Part shown: positions 54,249 to 64,000 of the stretch, one piece after another
How the letters are laid out: each line of letters opens with the position of its first letter
How positions within the stretch are numbered: position 1 is the first letter of the stretch
DNA from: Auriscalpium vulgare
Taxonomy: Eukaryota > Basidiomycota > Agaricomycetes > Russulales > Auriscalpiaceae
Direction: 5' to 3'
DNA: 64,000 nucleotides
Assembly (NCBI GenBank): GCA_019915015.1
Contig: JAHBBC010000020.1
Span: 1,029,611-1,093,610, forward strand
Notes under the pieces: model-generated
What the model saw: the letters and a program-made list of their open reading frames with translations, nothing else
Databases searched by the model: none
Told to the model about the DNA's origin: nothing
Position numbers and translations under genes: made by a program

Positions 54249-55773
54249 TCAACGTTGGCCATCTGATAGAGATAATAAAATTAGTCACGACCCCACGGCG
54301 TTTGAGGCAGGGACAACTCACAAGACGCGCTCTCGTACTTGCCTATTGACCAACACGAACCGTCAGATCATCTCCAAAGACATCTTGCCCAGAAGCCACT
54401 CACCGACGCCAACAATCACATTGCCCGGATCCTGCGGCTTGTTCTCAAAGTAGTTCTGCAGGATCTTCTTCGTGCCCTCCGCGTAGCGCTGCTGCGCGTC
54501 GAGCGTCGTGCCCGAGTAATGGGGCGTCATGCCGTTGCCGCCGCCGAGCGGGTTGCGCATTGAGCGCCACGGGTGGTCCGCCGGGGCGGGCTGCACATTC
54601 CACACATCGCCCGCGTAGCCGCGCAGCTGCCCGGACTTGACGGCGGCAGCGACATCGTCGGCGTTACAGATTGCACCGCGGGCGGTGTTCACGAGCCATG
54701 CGCCCTAGAGCCGGGATCAGCGGATGCGGGAAAGCGAGGACAGCGTACGTACTGGCTTGAAATGCTGCAGGAGGTCCTTGTTGATGAGGCCCTTGGTGCC
54801 TTCGTGGAGGGGCGCGTTGACGGTGACGACGTCGCACTGCGAGACGAATTCCTGCAAGTCCCAGGTTGAGCATCTGTTGCTGAGAGTCCGTGTCTCCGCC
54901 ACTGACCTTGAGATCCTCGACCCTCCGCGCGCCCACAGCCTTCTCCGCCTCCTCCGGAAGCGCCTTGTAGTCGAAGTACAGCAGCTCCTTCGTGTTGAAC
55001 GGCACGAGGCGCTGCAGCACGCGATGGCCAATACGGCCCGCGCCGAGAGTGCCGACGACCTTGCCCTCGAGGTCGAACGCGTTGCGCGCGATGTCAGACA
55101 CCTGCCACTGGCCGCTAATGGCCTGCTCGTGCGCAGGCACAAAGTTGCGCACGAGGAGCAGGATGGACATCATCACTTGCTCTGCGACGGAGACGACGTT
55201 TGAGCCGGAGACCTCGAGCACTTGGATTTTGCGATCCACGGCGGCGTTGAGGTCGACGTGGTCGGAGCCGACGCCAGCGGTGACGCAGACCTTCAGGTTC
55301 TTGGCCTATGAGTATAATTTGTCAGAGATGCGCGGATAATGAGATGAAATGATTAGTACCTTGGCCATGAGCTCCTTGGTGAGGTATCCAGGGTGGAAAG
55401 GCGTCGTGATGAGGATGTCAGTCTGTGAGCACACGTCGGTCAGTCTGTAGCATGCGACAAGGGTGTAACGAATGACTTACGTCGGCGATGTGCTTTTGGA
55501 AGTCACTGTCCGGGCCCTCCTTGGAGCTTGTCACCTAACCAACGATGGATTAGCCTACAAAGAGATTCCAAGCAGGCTGGTCGACATACAATGTATTCGT
55601 GGCCCTGCGACTCGAGGTAGGCGCGAAGACCGAGCTCATTCTCGACGGTGCCGAGGAGGCGAGGCTCAGCCTTGGCTGCCTTGAAGCCGTTGTAGAGGAT
55701 GGCGAGGACCTAAAACAACATTGCAGTCAGAACATCAGTCTTTGGCGCATGCCTTCCGCCGACTTGCCTTCAT
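54249..55773 (-). CDS. FDH: NAD-dependent formate dehydrogenase
   Basis: Oxidises formate to CO2 with NAD+, in the cytosol; in wood-decay fungi it handles formate from oxalate breakdown. Nine exons, complement of 54249-54262, 54322-54342, 54404-54704, 54753-54851, 54907-55305, 55360-55422, 55481-55534, 55590-55709 and 55768-55773, give 358 residues, the family length. GxGxxG (GAGRIG) is at 169-174, and the Asp after YF at 193 fits NAD preference. Catalytic Arg is at 256 (NTARG) and His at 309 (MTPHYSG). The first exon is six bases (MK) and its intron has a GC donor (gcaagt). The last two exons (21 and 14 bases) restore the usual end YGQR. Lies between two F-box duplicates. Confidence 0.93.
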
Positions 55774-56404
55774 GTTTGATGATGGGCTATTAAAGGTAAA
55801 TGATTATCGGAGGGGAATGGGCGGGGTATGCAAAGAGAGGGAATGCAAGGAGAGGGAAAGCGAGTGATGATAGAACGAGGCCGTGAACGTCGCCCTTTTA
55901 TACTTCACCACGGCGTAGAACTTCGGAAGCCAGACCAGCTGCTCCCGTTTACCCGCCATCCAATGACATCGCAAGGTGTTGCGTCTACTCGCCTTTACTG
56001 AGGAACCGACCCCCGACATCTCCGAGCGGGATGAGTTGACTGGAGCGAATCGGAGACGCGGCGGGGCCGAGGACGGACTCGGAAGCTGGCTTGCCGCAGG
56101 TTCGGCACGGCACGCGGCACGCGAGCCGCCCGGCTCCTTCCGTCGAACCAATCCCGTAGTGCGTGCCCCATCATTGGTGGCGAGGTGAAGAGGCAGGACA
56201 GAGGTCCTGAGATGAGTCCAAGCGGCGGTACGCAATGATTTTGGGATGATTACAATTGAAGCAGCCGGATCGGAGGGCATTAACGCTGAACGCTGCAACT
56301 CAAATATGTCTCAGTGATTGCAATCCGTACGGTTTGAATGGTTCTAAATACCACGACTCGGAGGTGTGCTGATCGGCTCGAAGAGCAACTGCCATCCAAC
56401 TGTG
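55774..56404. other. Upstream region of formate dehydrogenase
   Basis: About 600 bases with no supported gene. The part next to 56405 repeats the 3' flank of the F-box gene at 51690. Confidence 0.4.
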
Positions 56405-58224
56405 TCACGGTGAGTCAGACTCCAAGTCCGAGCTGAGATCATCATCCGAAGGGGGCAACGTGAAATTGTTCTTCTTCGCCCACTCCTTGTGAGCCTTCTT
56501 CATCCGCTTCAACCCCTTCCTCCACGAAACGGGATCCCACGGCCGTCCATGCAGCATGAGCGTCCCGGCGAGCGGAAACAACTTCTCTCTGTACCCATTG
56601 ACCGCCAGGTAGCCACCCTCGGCGTGGGTGAACTCCAGCGTCCCCCACGGCACCCCGGCCGGCTTGAAAGGTGCGTCCATGGCCTTATACTCGGTAAGAA
56701 GGGCCTGTAGCGCGTCGTACCACTGTATCTGCTGTGCCTCGTTTCGCCCACCCCGGCCAAATTGCCCGTCGCGATTCGCTAGAAGGTGCAGCCGGGTCGG
56801 CCACTGGATTCCTTTCGTGGCCCGCCTCCGCTTCGCACCCCACCGACCTCGCAGGCCACGACGAACAGCGTCCATGAGGCCCTCTACGACCGCGAGCATC
56901 CCGTCGTTCACGCCGACCCTGACCACCTCCGCCCGCGGAATATGCTGAAATACTGTACACAGTGTTCTCGGGGTAAAGTTCCGGCGACATTGTGTCAAGA
57001 GGTCGACATGAGTTGCAGATTCAAGGGGAAGTGCGTCGAGCACCTGTGTGAAGATCCTGCGCGCGAAACGCTGGCACGATGGGTAGGTAATGAAGATGAA
57101 CTGCGGCAAATTGTCGCCAAATTCTGCGCGGGCAGGGGCCATGGTGTCGGCGACGAGAGCGCAGAAGGACTTGAGATCTCCCGATAAGCTAACGGAGCGC
57201 AGGACTGGAGCGCCGGACTTGCGCAGATGCCGCCGTATTTGCACAAGTAAACCAGAAAGCAATCGTGCCTCGGAATGATGGTTTGAGACTGTGATGTTCA
57301 GCGAAGTCCGCGCAGGCAGGGTGACAAATTGGAAAAACGTGTCCAACGAGCCTGATCGACCGGAGAGCTCTACGTGCTCGAGACACGGGAGTGCCACTGG
57401 ACTGGACACGGCCGTGATTGTATCGCCGAGAAAATGAGTTTTGATATTGAGGTAGCGGAGGCGCGGAGATCGCTCGAGGACGGAGAGCAGGTCGTCCATC
57501 GTTAAGAAGGCGCGATCGCGGCGGAGATGAGTGAACGTCAGCTGTGTAATGTTGGATAATTTGTTCCAGTCCGAGAAATCGACGCCGTTCAGCTCGATAT
57601 TGTGGAGACGAGGCGTGCCACCATCGAAGATGAATGCAGGGAGGGAATAGCTGTCTTCACTCCAGTTGCGGATGCAAAGCGTCTCGAGAAGTGGAAGAGA
57701 ATTGGTGTTATGAAACGACTTCTCGATTGTCGCGGGCTTGCCCGCGGCGAGTGTCAGAGAGCGTACTCGGTGCCTGTGGTCTTGCAGCATGTAATACGCT
57801 GTACTTTCATTTTCTTCGTCTATCGGGTCAAAAATGCAAGTCAAAGGGTGATCCTTGGTCTTGCGAATGCGATCCCATATATCGGGGCCGTGACAATACG
57901 GGCTGGATTTGACAAAGGACCAAAGCTGAGCATGGCTGGAGGCGATCTCGTGCCAGCGGCGGCAGACGACAAGGATGCCCATCCATTCGTTGGAAAAGAT
58001 GTCCATCAGGAGTGCATATTCGTGCATGATTTTGAAAAGAATTTCGTCTGGGAGGGATGATATGCGAAGCAATGCGTTGTGTTGTATCTTGGCGTTCAGA
58101 AGCTGTTGCGTGAGGTCGCGGATGTGCGCATCGATCCTCTCGAGTTCGCTCTGTGGCCTCTATAGCAAACATCAGTTCGTGCTCGAGCCGCAGAATGCGA
58201 ACTTAACTTTGAACCAAGCTCCAT
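56405..58224 (-). CDS. F-box protein with LRR-like C-terminal region (duplicate 2)
   Basis: Exons 58224-58208 and 58148-56405 on the minus strand, 586 residues. The first exon (MELGS plus two bases) and phase-2 intron of 59 bases match the duplicate at 51690. The second exon begins NELERIDAHIRDLTQQ. F-box ISSLPDEILFKIMHEY, VVCRRWHE, QLW. Most of the protein is near-identical to duplicate 1; the differences cluster in the central repeats and the tail, which is shorter here. No damage seen in either frame, so both copies look functional. Presumed SCF adaptor. Confidence 0.85.
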
Positions 58225-58616
58225 GATCCACGGCGTCGTCGAATCAAGCCGAGCAGGAAAGCAAACAGGTAAGTGGATCGAAGGTGGTCGGAAGGCAAGG
58301 ACTCATGGCCCAACCGGTGCGGTGCGTCTTTGATAAGCCGCCAAGGGGAGTCCCTGTCTACTAAGTAGTACTCATTATCCCTATCATAGTTTGATATGCT
58401 GGGGACACTGTCTGAGTCTCTCGAGTCTCTTAAAGCTCACTCATATCTCTTCTGCCACTGCAATACGATATTGCAGCAGCTCGCAGCTCGCACTGCTCGC
58501 TCGACGATGGACGGCAGCAAGCTTGAATTGAAGTCTCCCCGCCGGGCCGCTTAAACGCCTAGGCAGCTCCCGATTCAATACTAGTACTACTGGCGTTGAC
58601 AACTGATAGGAAACAG
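58225..58616. other. Intergenic region between F-box duplicate 2 and KRI1
   Basis: Promoter of the F-box gene and 3' end of KRI1, both on the minus strand. Nothing else seen. Confidence 0.4.
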
Positions 58617-61200
58617 CTAAGATACATGTACTCCATGCGACTCCTTCCCGCCCTTCTTGTGTCGTCTCCGCTTTTTCTTCGCGGGCCCCTCCTCATGTTC
58701 CTCCTCGACCTCCTCGCCATTCCCCCGTCTTCTCTTTGCCTTCTCTTCTCCCTCGCCACTACCATCGTGTGCCTCACCCTCACCCTCACCATCTCCTTCC
58801 CCCTCACCCGCACCCACAGCCGCCTTCGCCTTCAATCGCTCCTTCTTACCTTTGCGCTTCTTTGCCGGCTTCACCTCGCCCTCCTCCGCTTGCATCTGCA
58901 CAGGCGCACCCTTGCCCGAGAGCTTCGCCTTCAGCTCGCGCAGGCGCGTCGCGCGCCGCGGGTCCCACACGCTCTTCTCCTTGCGATACGGCGCTATTTT
59001 CTTGATGCCCATGTATTCGTTCAGATCGCGGTCGTCCGCGACCAGGATTTCCGCTGGCGTGAGCGCGTATGCGCTTTTCGCGACAGGCGTGTAGCGGAAG
59101 CGGGTGGGCTGACCAGCAACCTGAAAATGAGATCTGTGTGAGCAGGCAGCACGGAAAAGCTGAGAGGAGACGCACGAGGTCGTTGAACTCGAGTTCGAAG
59201 AGGTCCTCCATGTACTTGTCCAGTACGCGCTTGCGCATCTCTTCCGTACCGTCCCATTCTTCCTCATCGGCGTCTGCATCGACCGGCTCCGCGTCCGCGT
59301 CCATGGCGTCGACGTCGACACCATCGTCGCCGTGCTCAGCCTTTGCTTTCTTTTTCTTCTTTTCACGCTTCTTCTCCTTTTTCAAGTCTTTGATGGACTT
59401 GCTACTCGATGCGCGCGGCTGCCCATCGTCCTCGTCGCTCGGTGGGATGATATCCCCGACGTCGATGTCGTCGTCCCAGGAGGGCTTTTCGTCGTCGACG
59501 TCGTCGTCCCAGGAAGGCTTTTCGTCGGCGCCGTCGCCCTCCTGCTCGAGGATCGCGGCCATCTGCTTGTCGTACGCCGATGGGTCCCAGTCGCCTTCGA
59601 GGTCCAGGACTTCGAGGGCTACACAGTCGTGAGTTGGTTAGTAAGGTACTTCGCATATATGGCAAATGAACATACGCACCTTTGCTGTTCGTGAAGCCGC
59701 CCTCCTTCCCTATCCTCGCAAGCTTGCTTTCCATCTCCTTCATTTTGAGGTTCTTCAACCGCTTCACCTCCTCTTTCCGTACGCGCATCTCTTCGTCCTT
59801 TCGCTCCTTCTTCCGCTCTCGCGCCTCCTTTCGCTTTTCGGTGTGCGGTGCTGGCCGACGTACCGACTCCACGGCACGCGGGAAGGAGGGTATATGCGGC
59901 GCGTCCCTTTACAAACAAAGAATCAGTGAACCTGGTGCAGAGGATTGGATGATGTCACATACGGCTCTTCAAATCGGAAATTGTACGAGCTCTCGAATTT
60001 ATCGACGACATCCTCGAACTCTTCGTCCGACAAGAGCTCTCTTGGGCCTTCCCGGGCCTCGTTCTTGACGCCGCCATCGTCTGAGAGCGTATCTGCCTTG
60101 GGTACCGCATCTCGCGACGCCTTCGTAACCTCAGAATATGTCGGGACGCGTTTAGCGGATTTGTCAATCCACCCGCGGTTCAGAATATAGCTGAAGATCC
60201 ATCCCTAAGCACTCAGGACGTGACGATGCATGAGAGGAAAGGAAGGCGCACTTGAGCAAGAACTCCTGATCCGTCTCTTTGACCTCCTCCTTCTCCTTTC
60301 CTTTCCCTTTCTTCTTCTTTTTCTTCTTCTCTTTCAGGACCTCGTCGCCATCCTCCCGCGTCACCTCACCGTCCACCGGCGCCGCATCCACCTCCACCAA
60401 GTCTTCGAGCTCCCCCACCTCCCGCTCGAGGTACTGTCGGTAGGCCACTTGCTCCTCCTCAATCTCGTCCTTGGTCTTCTCGCGCAGAGAGAACAACGCG
60501 TCGTCGTCCGTTTCCTCTTCCTCCTCATCATCGCGAGCAGCACCGTTCGTACCGAACGCAGCAATTGTTTCCGCGCGCAGTTGCTCCTGCTCCTCGGCGT
60601 GGGTCAGGATACGCGGGGCGTCATCTTCGTCGGAGGATGTGGAATCTTTGTTTATGGCTGCAGCGAGTCGGTGGGCGGGGAGGGTGAGGGGCTTAGAGGA
60701 TTTGTCCTTCGGTTTCCGCGTAGGCGCGTTCAGCGTCCCCGATTTGCTGCGTTCCTCTGTTGGACAGGCGGGTCGGAGGCGATTCGTAGTGCAGGATGAA
60801 AGTACGCACCATCAAAAACATTCTTGCCATCCTCATAGATGCCTGGGTCCCTGCGCTTGATACGTGCAAGCGTGCGCAGAATAGCTGCATCCACAGCGGG
60901 CGTGAGCTCCTCACCGTCCTCGTCCTCGCTCTCGTCCGACTCGGAATCGCTGTACTCTTCCGCGCCGGAGCCTTCTAGTTCCGCATCCTCACCGTACTTG
61001 TCTTTCACTAACGCATGTGCACCGCGACAGTTAGGAAAGACCGCTGAATGAGATTCGGAACACGCACGCTTCTGGAGCTCCTCGCGTTCCTTGCGGTAGG
61101 CAAACGCCTTGGCGTAGTGCTCGTTTATAGTGAGCTGGTACGTGTCATTGCTCTCGTCTTCGGACGACGATGAAGAGTCCAACAGGTTCTGCTGCTTCAT
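58617..61200 (-). CDS. KRI1: Ribosome biogenesis protein Kri1
   Basis: Nucleolar factor that works with Krr1 in 40S subunit assembly. Seven exons, complement of 58617-59120, 59176-59618, 59680-59906, 59963-60190, 60252-60756, 60810-61007 and 61068-61200, give 745 residues. An acidic N-terminus (SSSSEDESNDTYQLTINEHYA) leads to the family block KDKYGED. Landmarks: DQEFLLNYILNRGWID, joined by choosing the acceptor at 60191; the SSYNFRFEEPDAPHIPSFPRAVESVRR block; a Lys/Glu-rich coil (RLKNLKMKEMESKLARIGKE); and the Kri1 C-terminal domain (MEDLFELEFNDLVAGQPTRFRY, ADDRDLNEYMGIKKIAPYR). It ends in a very basic tail. The gene is intact. Confidence 0.93.
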
Positions 61201-61804
61201 TGCAGCGAGGAGAGCAAATATTCGAATTCGCGCCTCGAATTTGGCTCACCCTAGCCTTATTTCAAGGTTAGGGCGGCCGGCAACGCCCGACCGGCGAGAC
61301 GACAACTCGACCGCATCATCATCTCGAAATTTTCACGACTCGAAACCCGCCGCCGCTGTCGAGCGGCGGCGAACAGTGCGCCCGAGGCCAATGTGGCGCT
61401 ATGATTGTGTTTGCATCGGCAGTAGATATGTCAGCAGGCCTGACAAGATCACCGGGAACTCCACTCATCCACAGCCGGACTGCACGGATGTATAATATCT
61501 GCTCCTTGGTCCTTGCACCATTTTCAGGCGCCAGCCTCTCAACAACAGTACGATCGGATCATCCTGAGACGCCCCGCATGGTATAAAGATCTGAGGTCCA
61601 TGGCATCCGCATCCCTCCATCCATCCACATCAGAACCAGATCCCCAAGCCCGACCATCATCTTGCATCACCAAGTCGTGTGCGAGCACCATCGTATCAAG
61701 CATTTTGTCATAACGGGTAAGTCATATCTCTGCCAGCGCCAGAGGCTATCGGCTGACGATCAGGGCTTCTGCGCTGTTTAGGAAACTACTGCTGTGCAGG
61801 CCAG
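61201..61804. promoter_or_regulatory. Divergent promoter region of KRI1 and panB
   Basis: 604 bases separate the two start codons. An imperfect 10-base inverted repeat (CCCTAGCCTT / AAGGTTAGGG, one mismatch, 5-base loop) lies at 61249-61273, about 50 bases upstream of the KRI1 ATG. No TATA box close to either start. Confidence 0.45.
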
Positions 61805-62933
61805 ATGTGGAGAAGTCTCGCTTCCGGCACGGGCGCGCCGCTGCGCTTGTCGTCTGCGAGCGCGGGGGTGCGAGTGGCGGGCGCGAGGAGGCGCATACCG
61901 GGCGGGCGACGCTGGATGAGCGTGCGCCCGATGACTGTCGAGGGCGGCATGCCCACAGCCCGTGAGTCCGCTCCATGACATCTCCCCCGCGCACCCTGCC
62001 GAACAACCCGCTCTAGCGTCACCACGTAAGAAAGTCACGATCCAGCATCTGCACCAACTGCGCAGCACCGGCACGCCCATCTCCATGCTCACGGCTTACG
62101 ACTTCCCCACCGCCCGCGCGCTCGACACGCACGGCGTCGACATCACGCTTGTCGGCGACTCGCTAGCGCAGGTGTGCCTAGGGCTGCCATCCACGACGCT
62201 GCTCACGCTAGACGAGATGCTGCACCACTGCCGCGCGGTCGCGCGCGGCACCGCTCACCCGCTGCTCGTCGCGGACATGCCGTTCGGCTCTTACCAGGCC
62301 GGCGCGGACGACGCCGTGCGCAACGCGGTGCGCATGGTCAAGGAGGGTCACATCGAGGCCGTCAAGCTCGAGGGCGGCGCGGAGGTCGCGGACGTCGTGC
62401 GCCGCATCGCACAGGTGGGGATCCCCGTGATGGCGCACGTCGGGCTCATGCCGCAGCGCCACGTCGCGCTGTCCGGGTATCGCGTGCAGGGGCGCGACGC
62501 CGCCGGTGCGCGCGAGGTGTACGAGGCCGCGCGCACCTTGGAGGAGGCGGGCGCATTCTCGATTGTCCTGGAGGCGATCCCGCACCAGCTCGGCGCGTTC
62601 ATCACTGACAAGCTGAGTATCCCGACGATAGGGATTGGTGCAGGGCCGGGCACGAGTGGGCAGGTGCTGGTATGGGACGACCTGATGACGCGGTGGCACG
62701 GCCGGAAGGCGAAGTTCGTTCGGCGGTTCGCGGATGTCGGCCAGGAGGAGGGAAGGGGAGTGCAAGCCTATATTGATGCGGTCAGGGATAGGTCATTCCC
62801 GAGAGCGAGGGAAGAGGGATATGAGATGGGTGAGGGCGAATGGGCGAAGTTTCTCGACGATGTGGGAGAGCTTCAGGAAGACCACAGAGTGATTCCTGTT
62901 CAGGAGAAGCAGCGCGTGGCGATGAGCATGTAA
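61805..62933 (+). CDS. panB: Ketopantoate hydroxymethyltransferase, mitochondrial
   Basis: First committed step of pantothenate synthesis: transfers a hydroxymethyl group from methylene-tetrahydrofolate to 2-oxoisovalerate (EC 2.1.2.11). Exons 61805-61961 and 62017-62933 give 357 residues. The first exon encodes an Arg/Ser/Ala-rich presequence without acidic residues for about 45 positions (MWRSLASGTGAPLRL), typical of mitochondrial import. The second exon carries the TIM-barrel landmarks LTAYDFPTA, VGDSLAQV, ADMPFGSYQ, KLEGG, MAHVGLMPQ, EAIPHQL and IGIGAGPGTSGQVLVWDD. The short GTG-started frame at 61962 is the intron read through, not a start. Confidence 0.93.
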
Positions 62934-63458
62934 CACGGAACTATCTCTGTACTATCCTAGCTGTTATATTGATTATCGTTATATCTGTTTGCTGGAGGCA
63001 TATATGTTCGTTGACTTAAGTGCTCCAAAAAACAACAAACTGCGGCTCGTTTCGAGTCACGAGTGAGTATATGAAAGTCAGGTTGAACAGCGAGCGGAAA
63101 ATTTCGTTCTAAAGGGTGGACAAGTCTCAAGACGACTACTACAGTAGTCGTTCAAGGAGAGTGTTGAAGACGTTGTGCATGATGTGAAGCAGTTGAAGCC
63201 TTCAGCGGCTACTCCCCGCGACTTGCTTTGTTTGTTCAATTGTTGAGCGATCACGAGACTCTGCTATAAACGCGTTCTTCCCACGGTGCTGCGGGGTCCG
63301 AGCGTCGCCGCCCTTGCCTCGTTTCTTCATCCTCCACCACTCTCCCGTATACCATCTGTACAAACTCTCTACATATCCTCACTTAGAGAAACTGTGAGTA
63401 TCTGTGTCTATGCTGCTATAGTTTCCATGTTGAATGTCGACGCAGTGACGGCCATTCC
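62934..63458. other. Intergenic region
   Basis: 3' flank of panB and upstream region of the truncated gene at the right edge. A pyrimidine-rich stretch near 63310-63380 and a possible leader intron (gtgagt at 63392) are visible. No coding region supported. Confidence 0.4.
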
Positions 63459-64000
63459 ATGCCGGCCACACGTTCCGGTGCACGGACCCGCACGCAAACG
63501 GCGGCGAAGCCCATCGTATATGTGCTCATAGACAAGACTGTCCGCAACCGCGCTACCGATGATCCAGAAGTGAAGCCGAAGGGCAAACCAATCAAGAAGA
63601 ATCCTGCGAAAGCCAAGACCAAGGGCAAGCGTCCTGCTCGAAAGCCGGCTGTCCACCAGGACGGAGGAGATGGAGACGACGTAGCCGAAGCTGGGGAAGG
63701 GGCGATGCTAAAGACTCCCGCCCGGGAGCCATTCTTGACCTCGTTGGACCATCCCGTACGTTCGAGACACCTCGCCGCCCGCACCATACTCCTGCTCCGC
63801 CGCCTTCGCCTCGCGGCGAGCACGCAGTTTTCGATGGCCCCCCGCCGCATTCCGAACGCCCTCCCCTACCCCAGACGAAGCACGCCAGGGCGGCGTTCGG
63901 GTGTCCATCCACGCATCCCGTTATCACTGCCTCCGTCTTCCCCGATTGATGGCGGCTCGACTCCAGCAACGCCCAAACACGCACCAGCCGGCGCATGGCG
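63459..64000 (+). CDS. N-terminal part of a basic protein, cut by the window end
   Basis: The frame from ATG 63459 is open to the last base. The start is Thr/Arg-rich (MPATRSGARTRTQTAAKP), followed by a Lys/Pro-rich basic stretch (KPKGKPIKKNPAKAKTKGK) and an acidic turn (DGGDGDD). After about 63730 another frame reads more natural Pro-rich sequence (ETPRRPHHTPAPPPSPRG), so an intron or frame change may lie there. No family recognised. Could be a nuclear or chromatin protein judging by composition only. Confidence 0.4.
   Translation, partial: MPATRSGARTRTQTAAKPIVYVLIDKTVRNRATDDPEVKPKGKPIKKNPAKAKTKGKRPARKPAVHQDGGDGDDVAEAGEGAMLKTPAREPFLTSLDHPVRSRHLAARTILLLRRLRLAASTQFSMAPRRIPNALPYPRRSTPGRRSGVHPRIPLSLPPSSPIDGGSTPATPKHAPAGAW

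Noticed and set aside
61264..61273. TTAGGG as a telomere-type repeat
   Set aside because: A single occurrence inside a hairpin, with no tandem array.
61962..62016. GTG-started extension of panB
   Set aside because: This stretch is a standard GT-AG intron, and the upstream exon supplies an ATG and a mitochondrial presequence.
1..64000. Secondary-metabolite cluster, defence island or CRISPR array as the hidden system
   Set aside because: No synthase, terpene cyclase, NLR-type gene, spacer array or co-directional pathway genes are visible. The recognisable genes are unrelated housekeeping, F-box and transposon genes.

Overview
The window looks like nuclear DNA of a basidiomycete fungus, most likely an Agaricomycete. 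Almost every recognisable gene is cut by many short GT-AG introns of 43 to 61 bases. Several gene products are eukaryotic housekeeping proteins, there is a local expansion of LRR-like F-box genes, and fungal DNA transposons are present. No rRNA, tRNA, CRISPR array or secondary-metabolite cluster was found. Genus and species cannot be read from the sequence alone.

Layout. 0.7-10.2 kb: three F-box loci (one is a 1,209-residue fusion of two F-box units) and a small coiled-coil gene. 10.5-17.4 kb: a type II membrane LRR protein, an MPE1-like gene with two frame breaks, a half-RING-like reading frame, and an intact RIT1. A 68-base inverted repeat (67/68 identical) flanks the damaged stretch at 12.1 and 15.3 kb. 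17.5-31.8 kb: an array of five copies of an unrecognised 176-177 residue protein family. It is interleaved with one complete SulP sulfate-type transporter gene and two collapsed SulP remnants. One array copy is split at its intron/exon border by a 3,198-base TIR transposon with a 7-base target duplication. 32.0-33.1 kb: CMC4 and a small unrecognised membrane protein. 33.5-37.7 kb: a PIF/Harbinger transposon with perfect 68-base TIRs and an intact two-exon transposase. 37.8-44.8 kb: a DUF4203/TMEM198-like membrane protein, a membrane-anchored J protein and a VIP36-like L-type lectin. 45.8-58.2 kb: four more F-box genes interleaved with DPH5 and NAD-formate dehydrogenase. 58.6-64 kb: KRI1, panB and a truncated basic protein at the right edge.

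The housekeeping genes act in unrelated pathways: mRNA 3' processing, initiator tRNA modification, diphthamide synthesis, ribosome assembly, pantothenate synthesis, formate oxidation, secretory cargo sorting and mitochondrial intermembrane-space chemistry. They form no operon-like unit. The most interesting content is the array at 17.5-31.8 kb. Its repeat unit appears to be 'small gene plus SulP gene'. Two SulP copies share one deletion junction that fuses their last exon to their own promoter region, so the internal loss happened before the block was duplicated. Exon coordinates were worked out by hand from reading frame, splice signals and protein-family agreement; no alignment or search was run.
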